Positions 26,788 to 35,956 of a DNA stretch of 64,000 nucleotides are shown here, piece after piece. The translations under genes and the position numbers were made by a program. The DNA lies in assembly GCA_947456965.1 (NCBI GenBank), contig CANGTU010000007.1, positions 1 to 64,000 on the forward strand, written 5' to 3'. Under the pieces are notes generated by a model that did no database searches, was not told where the DNA came from, and was given only the letters and a program-made list of their open reading frames with translations. The stretch comes from Flavobacteriales bacterium (GTDB taxonomy: Bacteria > Bacteroidota > Bacteroidia > Flavobacteriales_D > Sanyastnellaceae). How positions within the stretch are numbered: position 1 is the stretch's first letter; every line of letters starts with the position of its first letter.

Positions 26788-27771
26788 ATGAATTACCGCA
26801 GAATCGGAAAATCCGGGCTTCAACTCAGCGAGTTGTCTTTCGGTTCGTGGATCACTTTTGGCAATCAGATTGACCAGTCAACGAGCGAGCGACTGATGGA
26901 TATCGCTTACGATCATGGTGTCAATTTTTTTGACAATGCGGAGGTCTATGCGTCCGGCAGAAGCGAAGAGGTGATGGGCGATATTCTGAGCAGGAAGAAG
27001 TGGCCGCGTGATACCTACACCGTGAGCAGCAAGGCCTTTTTCGGTGCCGGAGGAAAGCTACCCACACAGCGTGGGTTGAACCGCAAGCATCTGCGCGAAG
27101 CATGTGATGCCGCGCTGCACAGGCTGCGCACCGATTACCTCGACCTGTTCTTCTGCCATCGTCCGGATAAGCAAACGCCCATGGAAGAAACCGTGTGGGC
27201 GATGCACCACCTGATTGCACAAGGCAAGATCCTGTATTGGGGCACCAGCGAATGGAGCGCTCAGGAAATCATGGAGGCGCACATGGTCGCCCGTGATCAC
27301 AACCTCATCGGCCCCGTAGTGGAACAGCCTCAGTACAATATGCTCGAGCGCCGCAAGGTGGAAGTGGAGTTTGCGCAGGTATACAAAACAGTTGGATTGG
27401 GTACCACCATCTGGAGTCCGCTCGCTTCCGGATTCCTCACCGGCAAATACAGCAGCGGAATGCCCGCCGATACCCGGTTGGGCAGAAAGGAACTCGATTG
27501 GATGGCTGCACGCCTGTTCACTGATGACAACTACCGCAGGGTAAAAGATTTACAGGCACTTGCCGATGAACTGGGAGCTAGTTTGCCCCGCATGGCCATT
27601 GCCTGGTGTCTGATGAATCCAAACGTGAGCACCGTCATTCTGGGTGCAAGCCATCCGCATCAACTGGAAGAGACCATTACCTCAGCAGAGGTGGTGCCAG
27701 TGCTTACTGTTGACGTCATGGCACGCATCGAAGAAATTCTCGGAAATAAGCCCGCACATCCTCAGTACTGA
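26788..27771 (+). CDS. Aldo/keto reductase, potassium-channel beta-subunit-like
   Basis: 327 residues, NADPH-dependent TIM-barrel oxidoreductase. Catalytic tetrad region: Asp in FFDNAEVYASGRSEE (with Tyr), Lys in TVSSKAFFG and His in DLFFCHRPD. Later motifs WGTSEWSAQEI and SPLASGFLTGKY fit the Kv-beta/YghZ-like group. The substrate is unknown. A TTTCTTTG box at 26776-26783 ends 4 nt before the ATG. It precedes trmD by 3 bp and may be co-transcribed. Confidence 0.93.
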   Translation: MNYRRIGKSGLQLSELSFGSWITFGNQIDQSTSERLMDIAYDHGVNFFDNAEVYASGRSEEVMGDILSRKKWPRDTYTVSSKAFFGAGGKLPTQRGLNRKHLREACDAALHRLRTDYLDLFFCHRPDKQTPMEETVWAMHHLIAQGKILYWGTSEWSAQEIMEAHMVARDHNLIGPVVEQPQYNMLERRKVEVEFAQVYKTVGLGTTIWSPLASGFLTGKYSSGMPADTRLGRKELDWMAARLFTDDNYRRVKDLQALADELGASLPRMAIAWCLMNPNVSTVILGASHPHQLEETITSAEVVPVLTVDVMARIEEILGNKPAHPQY

Positions 27772-27774
27772 ACC

Positions 27775-28455
27775 ATGCGCATTGATATACTCACCATCCT
27801 GCCCCGACTCCTCGACGGACCGTTTGCAGATTCTATCCTGGAACGTGCACAGCAACGCGGATTGTGTGAGATCCACCTCCACAATATCCGCGACTATAGC
27901 ACGGACAAGCACAAGGGGGTAGATGATTATCAGTTTGGCGGCGGAGCTGGTATGGTGATGATGATCCAGCCTATAGCTGATTGTATCGATACGTTGCGCG
28001 GCCAGCGTAACTATGATGAAGTCATCTACCTCACCCCTGATGGCAGCCGGCTCGGCCAGCACATGTGCAATGAGCTTTCGCTCAAGGCCAACCTGATTTT
28101 GGTTTGCGGGCATTACAAAGGCATTGATCAGCGGCTGCGAGATCATTACGTGACCCGTGAAATCTCTATAGGAGATTACGTGCTCAGCGGCGGTGAACTG
28201 GCGGCAGCGGTGCTGACGGATTCCATTGTACGCCTGATTCCGGGTGTTATGAACGACGAAACCAGTGCGCTCACCGATTCATTCCAGGATGATCTGCTCG
28301 CTCCTCCGGTATATACACGTCCCGCTGATTACAAGGGCTGGAAAGTTCCGGAAGTGCTCACCAGCGGAAATGCCCGTCGCATCGAAGAGTGGCGAATGGA
28401 GCAGGCGATCCTCAAAACACAGGAAAGGCGTCCTGACCTCCTGAGCAATACCTAG
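27775..28455 (+). CDS. trmD: tRNA (guanine-37-N1)-methyltransferase TrmD
   Basis: 226 residues, SPOUT-class methyltransferase that protects against +1 frameshifts. Motifs: [52 protein letters not shown] and the trefoil-knot AdoMet site [13 protein letters not shown]. Length is normal. Unlike in many bacteria it is not beside rpsP, rimM or rplS; rplS is about 9 kb downstream on the other strand. Confidence 0.97.
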   Translation: MRIDILTILPRLLDGPFADSILERAQQRGLCEIHLHNIRDYSTDKHKGVDDYQFGGGAGMVMMIQPIADCIDTLRGQRNYDEVIYLTPDGSRLGQHMCNELSLKANLILVCGHYKGIDQRLRDHYVTREISIGDYVLSGGELAAAVLTDSIVRLIPGVMNDETSALTDSFQDDLLAPPVYTRPADYKGWKVPEVLTSGNARRIEEWRMEQAILKTQERRPDLLSNT

Positions 28456-28476
28456 CAGACCTCCCAGCCACTACCT

Positions 28477-29751
28477 ATGTCAGCTCCTCTCGCCGAACGT
28501 ATGCGGCCGCGCACGCTGGACGATTACATCGGACAGGAACATCTCACCGGAGAGGGTGGTGTGCTGCGCAGAGCCATGGATACCGGCAATGTGCCGAGCA
28601 TGATTCTGTGGGGCCCTCCCGGTGTGGGTAAGACCACGCTGGCGCATATCCTGTCGCAAGGACTGAAGCGACCGTTCCATGCGCTTTCAGCCATTCACAG
28701 TGGCGTGAAGGAAGTGCGGGAGGTGATTGAAAGTGTGCGCGGTGGTGGCTTGTTTGCCCAGAGCGCCATTCTGTTCATTGACGAGATCCACCGCTTTTCG
28801 AAGAGTCAGCAAGACTCTCTGCTCGCTGCAGTGGAGCGCGGAACCATCACGCTTGTAGGTGCCACAACCGAGAACCCTTCCTTCGAAGTTAACAGTGCCC
28901 TGCTCTCGCGATGCCAGGTGTATGTGCTGAAACCACTCACTGCGGAGCATTTGCGCAATCTGGCAGAGCGCGCTTTGGAGCGCGATCATGACATGCAGCA
29001 GAGGCAGGTGAGGATAGATGAGTACGAGGCCCTGCTCCGCATGAGCGGAGGAGATGCCCGACGGCTGCTCAACGTGCTCGAACTCGTTGTGAATACCCTT
29101 CAGGGCCGGCCGGCTGTGGTCACCAATGCCGCCGTAACGGAAGCCATTCAGCAGAACATGGCGAGGTATGACAAGACTGGGGAGATGCACTACGACATCA
29201 TCTCCGCATTCATCAAGAGCATACGGGGAAGTGATCCTGACGCTGCTGTGTACTACCTCGCGCGCATGGTGGAAGGTGGTGAAGACCCCCGCTTCATCGC
29301 CCGGCGGTTACTCATCCTCGCTGCAGAAGATGTGGGTCTGGCCAACCCCAATGCATTGCTCATGGCAGAAGCTACCTTCCAGGCCGTGCAGGTGATCGGC
29401 TGGCCCGAGAGCCGGATCATCCTTTCCCAGTGCGCCATCTACCTCGCTACTTCTCCGAAAAGCAACAGTGCTTACATGGCTATCGAAGACGCCATCCGGG
29501 TGGTGAAGGAACGAGGTGATCTGCCCGTACCGATGCATCTGCGCAACGCCCCCACCGGACTGATGAAAGACCTCGGATATGGCGTGGGCTATCACTATGC
29601 GCACAATTATGAAGGCAACTTTGTGAATCAGGAATATCTGCCTGATGCACTATCCGGAGAAATATTCTACCAGCCCGGAGACAATACCCGCGAGAATCAG
29701 ATCAGAACATGGCTCACTGAACGATGGAAACCAAGGGCCGAGGAAGAATGA
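28477..29751 (+). CDS. rarA: Replication-associated recombination protein A (RarA/MgsA)
   Basis: 424 residues, AAA+ ATPase related to clamp loaders that acts at stalled replication forks. Walker A is GPPGVGKTT, Walker B is LFIDEIHRF, sensor 1 is GATTENPSFEV and the Arg-finger region is LLSRCQVY. The C-terminal helical and tetramerisation part contains AVYYLARMVEGGEDP and LPVPMHLRNAPTGLMK. Starts 21 bp after trmD. Confidence 0.97.
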   Translation: MSAPLAERMRPRTLDDYIGQEHLTGEGGVLRRAMDTGNVPSMILWGPPGVGKTTLAHILSQGLKRPFHALSAIHSGVKEVREVIESVRGGGLFAQSAILFIDEIHRFSKSQQDSLLAAVERGTITLVGATTENPSFEVNSALLSRCQVYVLKPLTAEHLRNLAERALERDHDMQQRQVRIDEYEALLRMSGGDARRLLNVLELVVNTLQGRPAVVTNAAVTEAIQQNMARYDKTGEMHYDIISAFIKSIRGSDPDAAVYYLARMVEGGEDPRFIARRLLILAAEDVGLANPNALLMAEATFQAVQVIGWPESRIILSQCAIYLATSPKSNSAYMAIEDAIRVVKERGDLPVPMHLRNAPTGLMKDLGYGVGYHYAHNYEGNFVNQEYLPDALSGEIFYQPGDNTRENQIRTWLTERWKPRAEEE

Positions 29752-29756
29752 GCTAG

Positions 29757-30797
29757 TCAGCGAGCACTGCCGCTGAGGTGCTCGAGAATACGTTTCACGA
29801 TCCCGGGACCTTCGTAGATAAAGCCCGTATAAACCTGCACGAGAGCGGCGCCCGCCCGGAGTTTTTCATCTGCATCTTCTCCGGTTGCAATTCCTCCGGC
29901 ACCTATAATGGGAAAAGCCCCGTGGCTTTTTTCATGCAGGTAGCGGATCACTTCCGTGGATCGCTTCCTTACGGGTCGGCCGCTCAGTCCGCCGGCTCCA
30001 ATCTCATCCAGCTCCTTGCGGGCCGTCGAAAGTCCTTCGCGTGATATGGTGGTATTCGTGGCGATGATACCTGCTATGCCGCTCGTGTGCACGATTTCCA
30101 CGATGTCATCCAACTGGCTGCTGGTCAGATCAGGCGCGATCTTGAGAAAGATCGGGCGCATCACTCCACCGGATGTATTGAGATCCTGCAACGTACGGAG
30201 CAACGCGAGCAGGGGCTCTTTTTCCTGAAGATCGCGAAGACCCGGCGTATTCGGTGAGCTCACGTTCACCACAAAGTAGTCCACCACATCCCTCAGGGCA
30301 TGGAAGCATTTCACATAATCCTGGACGGCATCTTCATTCGGGGTATTCTTGTTTTTACCAATATTTCCGCCCACAAGAATCTGACCTGATCGCTTGCGAA
30401 GTCGCCGGGCAGCGGCCTGCGCACCAGCATTGTTGAAGCCCATCCGGTTGATGAGAGCTTGATCAGCAGGCAGCCGGAATAATCGCGGACGGCTGTTGCC
30501 CGGCTGCGCGAGAGGTGTTACAGTGCCGATTTCAATGAATCCGAAGCCGAGACATTCCAGCGCATCCACCCAGCGCGCATCCTTGTCGAAGCCGGCCGCG
30601 AGCCCTACAAGATTGGGAAAAGTGAGGCCTGCAACGTTCACAGGTTGAACGTGCGCACGCGGCGAAAAGATGCTTCGCAAAACCTGCTTCATGCCCGGGA
30701 TCGCGCACAGCGTCTGCAAAAGATCCATGGCGAGATAATGCGCCCGCTCGGGTGGAAGCAAGAAGAACAAGGGCTTGATGATGATCCTGTACACCAT
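29757..30797 (-). CDS. pyrD: Dihydroorotate dehydrogenase (quinone), class 2
   Basis: 346 residues. Oxidises dihydroorotate to orotate in pyrimidine synthesis, passing electrons to membrane quinone, which fits the menaquinone genes here. The N-terminal hydrophobic helix ([16 protein letters not shown]) is the class-2 membrane anchor. FMN and substrate motifs include [25 protein letters not shown] (catalytic Ser), IATNTT and [11 protein letters not shown]. The TACCTTTG promoter box ends one base before the ATG. Confidence 0.96.
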   Translation of the reverse strand: MVYRIIIKPLFFLLPPERAHYLAMDLLQTLCAIPGMKQVLRSIFSPRAHVQPVNVAGLTFPNLVGLAAGFDKDARWVDALECLGFGFIEIGTVTPLAQPGNSRPRLFRLPADQALINRMGFNNAGAQAAARRLRKRSGQILVGGNIGKNKNTPNEDAVQDYVKCFHALRDVVDYFVVNVSSPNTPGLRDLQEKEPLLALLRTLQDLNTSGGVMRPIFLKIAPDLTSSQLDDIVEIVHTSGIAGIIATNTTISREGLSTARKELDEIGAGGLSGRPVRKRSTEVIRYLHEKSHGAFPIIGAGGIATGEDADEKLRAGAALVQVYTGFIYEGPGIVKRILEHLSGSAR

Positions 30798-30798
30798 G

Positions 30799-30806
30799 CA
30801 AAGGTA
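30799..30806 (-). promoter_or_regulatory. pyrD: Promoter -7 element abutting the pyrD start codon
   Basis: Minus strand TACCTTTG followed by a single C and then the ATG. With transcription starting a few bases past the box, the message would have no leader. Confidence 0.5.
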
Positions 30807-30910
30807 ATGGCCACAGCTGCGCGCTGCGCCCCGACGGAAAGCCGCAATCAGTGAATAACTCTGTTGATATATGAAAATTCATGCGCCCTTCATGTGGTTT
30901 ATGCCCCTTC

Positions 30911-30918
30911 TACTTTTG
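30911..30918 (+). promoter_or_regulatory. Promoter -7 element for the gene at 30953
   Basis: TACTTTTG, an exact TAnnTTTG match, 34 nt before the ATG. Confidence 0.55.
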
Positions 30919-30952
30919 AATAGCCGAAATCGTAAACACTTTACAGACCACT

Positions 30953-31507
30953 ATGCTCACGATTTTTGGGAGGAAGAAGATCAGTACAGAACGTGTGGCT
31001 CACATGTTCTCACATCATATACTGGAGACGGCGGAGAGCGGGTTCCCTGATATCGCTGGCTTCATTCGCGACAGCCCTGAATTTGTTCGCAGCCCTGATA
31101 TTGAAGATTCTGACTTTGGCCGCTTTCTCATGGTGGTGATTGCAGGCAATTTTTCCTATATCCCCCAACACTATCAGGACGGCCAGGATCGGGAAATCAT
31201 CGAGCACTGTGTGCAGAAGATGGCTCCCGTGTTTGAGATGACGGTGCATGAGTTTTCTTCCGTGGTCAAGGACTACAAGGAATTCATGTCCCGTGTCAAC
31301 GCTCCCTCGAAGAATACGCTGTACGCGATGTCGAAGGCTGTATTCTTCAAGTACGACCTGAATGAGTGTCAGGATGAGTATTTCCGCCAGATGAAGACGC
31401 CGAATCCAATCTTCCTGAAGAATCTGGATGAGTTGATGCGCAATTTTCTCTGGGATTGGGAGGCGTTCAATGAACGCTATAAGGTGGTGCCGCAATCAGC
31501 CGCCTGA
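30953..31507 (+). CDS. Conserved-looking cytoplasmic protein of unknown function
   Basis: 184 residues, acidic, helical, with no signal peptide or membrane segment and no motif I recognise. Notable stretches are ERVAHMFSHHILETAESG near the start and FLWDWEAFNERY near the end. It has its own promoter element and is followed 17 bp later by the MscS-type channel, so the two may be one transcript. I would expect relatives only within Bacteroidota. Confidence 0.8.
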   Translation: MLTIFGRKKISTERVAHMFSHHILETAESGFPDIAGFIRDSPEFVRSPDIEDSDFGRFLMVVIAGNFSYIPQHYQDGQDREIIEHCVQKMAPVFEMTVHEFSSVVKDYKEFMSRVNAPSKNTLYAMSKAVFFKYDLNECQDEYFRQMKTPNPIFLKNLDELMRNFLWDWEAFNERYKVVPQSAA

Positions 31508-31524
31508 CGTCTCTTCCATTGGCC

Positions 31525-32355
31525 ATGATCGCTGCTGATAAACTTCACGCTTATGCCGATGAGTTGCTGGATACCTGTATCCGCTTTCTTCCGCGTCTTG
31601 CGCTGGCGGTTATAACGCTGGTCGTCGGCTTCTGGATCATTGGCTGGTTTTCCCGGTTTGTGAGGCGCTCGCTCGAGCGTCGCAAAATCGACCTTACTCT
31701 GCGCACCTTCATCAAGAGTGCTGTGAGTATCGGGCTCAAGATCATGCTCGTGATCGCCGTAGCAGGTATGCTCGGAGTGCAGACCTCCTCATTCGTGGCG
31801 GTGATTGGTGCTATGGGGCTGGCTATTGGCCTTGCCCTGCAGGGCTCTCTCTCCAACTTTGCAGGTGGTTTTCTTATCATCCTGTTCAAGCCCTACGAGG
31901 TAGGTGAGGTGGTGGAGCTGGAAGGGCATACAGGAGTAGTGAAGGAAATTCAGATATTCAATACAGTGCTACTCACCCCGGATGGCAAGCTCATCACCAT
32001 CCCCAACGGACAGGCTTCCAATCATGTGATCGTAAACTTCACACGCAATGGTTTTCGAAGAGCAGACATTGATCTTCCTTTTCCATCCGAGGCAGACGTT
32101 TCTGTGATACGCAGACTTGTTCTGGATCACGTGCGCAGTGATGCCCGGGTCCTGGATTCACCAGCTTCGGCTTGCTCTGTCACTCATGTGGGCCCGGGTG
32201 ATATCATCATCACCATAAGCTTCTTTGTGCCCGCGCACGACCACTGGCAAGCCATGGTGGACATGCGCGAATCTCTTCTTGTTATGCTGGAGCAGAATCA
32301 GATGAAACTGGACGATGATGCCGAGCGGCTGGTCTTCCAGAAAAGCGGGTCTTAG
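31525..32355 (+). CDS. Small-conductance mechanosensitive channel, MscS family
   Basis: 276 residues from the ATG at 31525; a TTG two codons earlier is also in frame. Three membrane helices: about 17-42, 62-82 and the pore helix. The pore helix and the start of the beta domain are typical: SFVAVIGAMGLAIGLALQGSLSNFAGG, shortened from SSFVAVIG through NFAGGF, then FKPYEVGEVVELEGHTG and TPDGKLITIPNG. The channel opens on membrane tension to release solutes after osmotic downshock. It overlaps the converging smpB stop by 4 bp. Confidence 0.94.
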   Translation: MIAADKLHAYADELLDTCIRFLPRLALAVITLVVGFWIIGWFSRFVRRSLERRKIDLTLRTFIKSAVSIGLKIMLVIAVAGMLGVQTSSFVAVIGAMGLAIGLALQGSLSNFAGGFLIILFKPYEVGEVVELEGHTGVVKEIQIFNTVLLTPDGKLITIPNGQASNHVIVNFTRNGFRRADIDLPFPSEADVSVIRRLVLDHVRSDARVLDSPASACSVTHVGPGDIIITISFFVPAHDHWQAMVDMRESLLVMLEQNQMKLDDDAERLVFQKSGS

Positions 32356-32795
32356 TCGCGCTGCCCGCGCTCGGCTTCCCTCCTGAGATCCTTCTGCTTT
32401 ACATCATCGCGCTTATCACCGGCATGTTTGCCCCGGGCCAGGGCAATGGTCAGCTTGGCCCATCCCTTTTCACTGATGAAAAGCCGCACCGGAACAATGG
32501 TCATGCCGGTATCCTTCAGCTTGCGGCGGATCTTGGCGAGCTCAGTCTGATGAAGCAGGAGTTTGCGCTCCCGACGCTCCTCATGCTGCGCATATCCGGC
32601 GTTGGAGTATGGTGAAATGCTCATATTCACCACCATCAGTTCTTGGCCACGGAAGCGGCAGTATGACTCGGCAATGTTGGCCTTGCCAGCCCGGATGCTC
32701 TTGATCTCCGATCCGGAAAGTACCATACCCGCCGTGAATTCTTCCAGGAGGAAGTAGCGGTAAAGGGCTTTCTTATTTCGGATATCTGTAGCCAT
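32352..32795 (-). CDS. smpB: SsrA-binding protein SmpB
   Basis: 147 residues from the ATG at 32795. Brings tmRNA to stalled ribosomes. The family core is clear: NKKALYRYFLLEEFTAGMVLSG, EIKSIRAGKANIAESYC, ERKLLLHQTEL and the C-terminal LTIALARGKHAGDKRDD. The last 20 residues are basic, as needed to enter the ribosome. No tmRNA gene was recognised in the window. Confidence 0.97.
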   Translation of the reverse strand: MATDIRNKKALYRYFLLEEFTAGMVLSGSEIKSIRAGKANIAESYCRFRGQELMVVNMSISPYSNAGYAQHEERRERKLLLHQTELAKIRRKLKDTGMTIVPVRLFISEKGWAKLTIALARGKHAGDKRDDVKQKDLRREAERGQRD

Positions 32796-32814
32796 GCGAA
32801 TTGCAGCAGGAGGG

Positions 32815-32822
32815 CAAAAGTA
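32815..32822 (-). promoter_or_regulatory. smpB: Promoter -7 element for smpB
   Basis: Minus strand TACTTTTG (exact TAnnTTTG), 19 nt before the ATG at 32795. Confidence 0.55.
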
Positions 32823-32902
32823 CACCCGCACCGCCGGATAACCTGCACGATCACGTAGGGGCTTTGCTCCCTCGTGTTGTATCTTTTGCGGGAATACAAC
32901 TT

Positions 32903-35161
32903 ATGCTGACTTCAACCTTGCACCGTCATCGCGAGCGCATCACCAGAGTGTTGTATTTCTTTCCGTTCCGCTTGCTTATCCTGCACTTCAAGAAGAATCA
33001 CTTCCTGCTGTTCTTCTGGCTGCTGCTCTTTGGCTTCACGCTCGGCATATTCGCCGATAACATCGGGGTGCCTCAGCAGTTTCTCGTGCCGGAATACCGC
33101 GGTGCCACTGGAATGATTGCCTTCGGCATCGTTGGCTTTGCAGTGGGTGGCTTCATCACGGCGTTCAACCTGTACACATACATCATGCACGGGTTCCGTT
33201 TTCCGTTCATCGCTACACTGAGCCGGCCGTTTCACAAGTTTGCCCTCAATAATTCGCTGCTTCCTTTTGTATTCGTGATCACCTATCTGCTCTGCAGCGC
33301 CCGCTTCCAGATGATTCAGGAGCTCATTCCACCGATGCGGGTGGCATTCAATCTGCTCAGTTTTCTCCTCGGCATCATCCTGTTTCAGTCTCTTTCCTAC
33401 TTCTATTTTCACTACACGAACAAGGATGCTCAGGCATTTGGACAGTCGGAGACACGCGCCCCGGTGGACACTCCGCTCCAACATCCGCATCGCTGGGATC
33501 TGCCCGGAAGAAAGGGCTGGCATGTGGAAACGTACTTCTATTCACTCAGGCGCATTGCACTGGCCCGCGACAGCGCGCATTACGACCGTGAGGTGCTTGT
33601 GCAGGTATTCAGCCAGAACCACATCAATGCCTCTCGCTTTGAGGTGGTGCTCGTATTGTCCTTCCTCGTCATCGGATCACTTCGCGAACACCCGTTCTTC
33701 GTCATTCCGGCTGCGGCAAGCTCGGTGCTCTTCTTCACTATGCTGCTCATGCTCATCAGCGCGCTGCACAGTTGGATCAGGGGCTGGACGCTAACGGTTT
33801 TTCTGGTTTTCCTGACTGTGCTTAATTATTTCTACGCTGATCTCCATCTCTTCCGGCTTGAGAGCAGAGGGTACGGCATGAACTATGACACGGTGCGCGC
33901 TCCCTATCACACTGGTGCACTGCTGCCTGATTTGTCTCACCGGCATCAGGATATCGCGCATGGATGGACCATACTGAACAACTGGGAACGTCGGGTACGT
34001 TCGGTCTATCCCGAGGACACCCGGCGCCCGAGGCTGGTCATCATTGACTGCAGCGGCGGTGGCTCCAGATCGGCCTTCTGGACTATGAAGGCGCTCTCCG
34101 CAGCGGATAGCCTGAGCGGCGGACGACTGATGCATCACGCCACGCTGGTCACCGGAGCTTCCGGCGGTATGGTGGGTGCGGCCTACCTCCGCGAACTTTA
34201 TCTCCGCCAGCGATCAGGTGAACAGATCAATCCCCGAAGCAGGGAATACGCAGATCGCATGGGCCGCGACCTCCTCAATCCAGTGATCTTGTCCACGGCA
34301 GTCAATGACTGGTTTATCCGTTACCAGACGCTGCGCGATGGTCGCTATACCTACCGGAAGGACCGCGCCTGGGCCTTCGAGAAGCAATTGGTGACGAATA
34401 CCGGTGGTGTATTTGATAAACGACTGCGCGACTACAGCAAGCCGGAATTCGAAGGTGTCATTCCTATGATGGTGCTCAGCCCGACCATCGTCAATGATGG
34501 CCGCCGACTGATTATCGCTTCGCAGCCGGTGAGCTATCTGGCAGGACAGGATGCGCTCCCGGGTGATCCATTCGCACTTCATGAGGAGGTGGAATTCACA
34601 CGGTTGTTCGGACAACAGGATGCCTGGAACCTCCGCTTTGTGAGCGCACTCCGGATGAATGCCACGTTTCCCTACGTGTTCCCCATCACGACCTTGCCTT
34701 CAGAGCCGGAGATCGGGGTGATGGATGCAGGCATCCGCGACAACTTTGGGCTGAAAACAACCTGTCGCTACCTGGATACCTGGCGGGATTGGATCAATAC
34801 CAGCACCAGTGGAGTGGTCATTGTACAAGTGCGTGATCTGCCTAAGGGTATTCAACTCCAACAACGATCGGAGTCCCTCTTCGGGCGATTTGTGGCGCCT
34901 ATGGGCAGTATCTATGGCAATATGACCAGGACGCAGGACTTCACGAATCAGCAGTTGCTCTGGTATCTCCGCCAGAGTTTTGATGTACCCATCGATCTCG
35001 TGAATCTGCAGCTCAATCAGGATCGCGATTCACACGTTTCTCTATCCTGGCATCTGACGCGTTCGGAGAAGCAATTTATAGATGATGCAGTGGCCGACCC
35101 GTACTTCCTGAAGGAAGCTGCCCGGCTCAGCGAACTGCTCAATGGCCATCAGGAGCCGTAA
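32903..35161 (+). CDS. Membrane protein with patatin-like phospholipase domain
   Basis: 752 residues from the ATG at 32903. The N-terminal 350 residues hold about eight or nine membrane helices in two groups, separated by a loop around 170-230. The C-terminal half is a patatin-type lipase: glycine-rich oxyanion motif DCSGGGSRSAFW near 380, nucleophile Ser in TGASGG near 418, and catalytic Asp in MDAGIRDNFG near 606. It should act on lipids at the inner membrane. The frame is open upstream to 32801, but that part has no sense as a leader. Its end overlaps the converging cutC by 23 bp. Confidence 0.9.
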   Translation: MLTSTLHRHRERITRVLYFFPFRLLILHFKKNHFLLFFWLLLFGFTLGIFADNIGVPQQFLVPEYRGATGMIAFGIVGFAVGGFITAFNLYTYIMHGFRFPFIATLSRPFHKFALNNSLLPFVFVITYLLCSARFQMIQELIPPMRVAFNLLSFLLGIILFQSLSYFYFHYTNKDAQAFGQSETRAPVDTPLQHPHRWDLPGRKGWHVETYFYSLRRIALARDSAHYDREVLVQVFSQNHINASRFEVVLVLSFLVIGSLREHPFFVIPAAASSVLFFTMLLMLISALHSWIRGWTLTVFLVFLTVLNYFYADLHLFRLESRGYGMNYDTVRAPYHTGALLPDLSHRHQDIAHGWTILNNWERRVRSVYPEDTRRPRLVIIDCSGGGSRSAFWTMKALSAADSLSGGRLMHHATLVTGASGGMVGAAYLRELYLRQRSGEQINPRSREYADRMGRDLLNPVILSTAVNDWFIRYQTLRDGRYTYRKDRAWAFEKQLVTNTGGVFDKRLRDYSKPEFEGVIPMMVLSPTIVNDGRRLIIASQPVSYLAGQDALPGDPFALHEEVEFTRLFGQQDAWNLRFVSALRMNATFPYVFPITTLPSEPEIGVMDAGIRDNFGLKTTCRYLDTWRDWINTSTSGVVIVQVRDLPKGIQLQQRSESLFGRFVAPMGSIYGNMTRTQDFTNQQLLWYLRQSFDVPIDLVNLQLNQDRDSHVSLSWHLTRSEKQFIDDAVADPYFLKEAARLSELLNGHQEP

Positions 35162-35870
35162 TCTGTCGGAGTGCGTTTACAACATCACTCACCAGCACGT
35201 GGGAGGTGCGGTAGTAATCCATGGAATACAGATGACTGATGTGAATTGAACGAACAGGCATTCGGCCACTCAGGTGAAACTCGCGCACGCCAGAATCATA
35301 TAGTGGCCGCACATCTGTGGCCTGGAGTCCGCCGCCCGCGATCACAGTCAACCGGTTCCCGGCCAGGGCAATGGTATCCCGGATTACCTCCAGGCCATCA
35401 CCCACCGCAGACGCTCCTCCGGATGTCAGCACGCGCGTGCATCCGCTGTCAGCCAAGACATCCACTGCCTCTGCACGGTTGGTGATCAGATCGAAGGCGC
35501 GGTGGAAGGTAACCGGGAGACGGCCCGCTGCCCGCACAAGCTGGCTCATCACGCCATGGTCCGCTTCGCGGCTCTCCGTGAGTGCGCCACATACCAGACC
35601 GTCAGCTCCGAGATCGGTCATGCGTCGAATCTCATCCACCATCAGCCGGATTTCCCGGGCGGAATACATGAAGTCTCCTTCACGGGGACGAATGAGCACA
35701 AACAGCGGGATCTGCAGGAGTTCCCGGGCCGAGGCTACAAGAGCGGCGGAAGGGGTAAGGCCACCTGTGTTCAGTGCGCAACACAACTCGACACGGTCAG
35801 CACCTCCGCGTTGGGCTTCCAGACAGGACTCCATGGAATCAGCTGCTATCTCAACGATCCTGGATGACAT
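35139..35870 (-). CDS. cutC: CutC family protein (copper homeostasis-type TIM barrel)
   Basis: 243 residues from the ATG at 35870. Motifs: EIAADSMESCLEAQRGGADRVELC, PLFVLIRPREGDFMYS, GLVCGALTE, PVTFHRAFDL and VIAGGGLQATDV. The family was linked to copper tolerance in E. coli, but the biochemical role is unclear. It lies between two patatin-like genes, overlapping the first by 23 bp tail to tail. Confidence 0.95.
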   Translation of the reverse strand: MSSRIVEIAADSMESCLEAQRGGADRVELCCALNTGGLTPSAALVASARELLQIPLFVLIRPREGDFMYSAREIRLMVDEIRRMTDLGADGLVCGALTESREADHGVMSQLVRAAGRLPVTFHRAFDLITNRAEAVDVLADSGCTRVLTSGGASAVGDGLEVIRDTIALAGNRLTVIAGGGLQATDVRPLYDSGVREFHLSGRMPVRSIHISHLYSMDYYRTSHVLVSDVVNALRQITAPDGH

Positions 35871-35956
35871 CGTTAAAAAATCTTGCGCTATTGAACCTTG
35901 GTCAATCAGAGAATTCAAAGGTGAGTGATTTCACAAACTACTCAAACGAATCAGAG

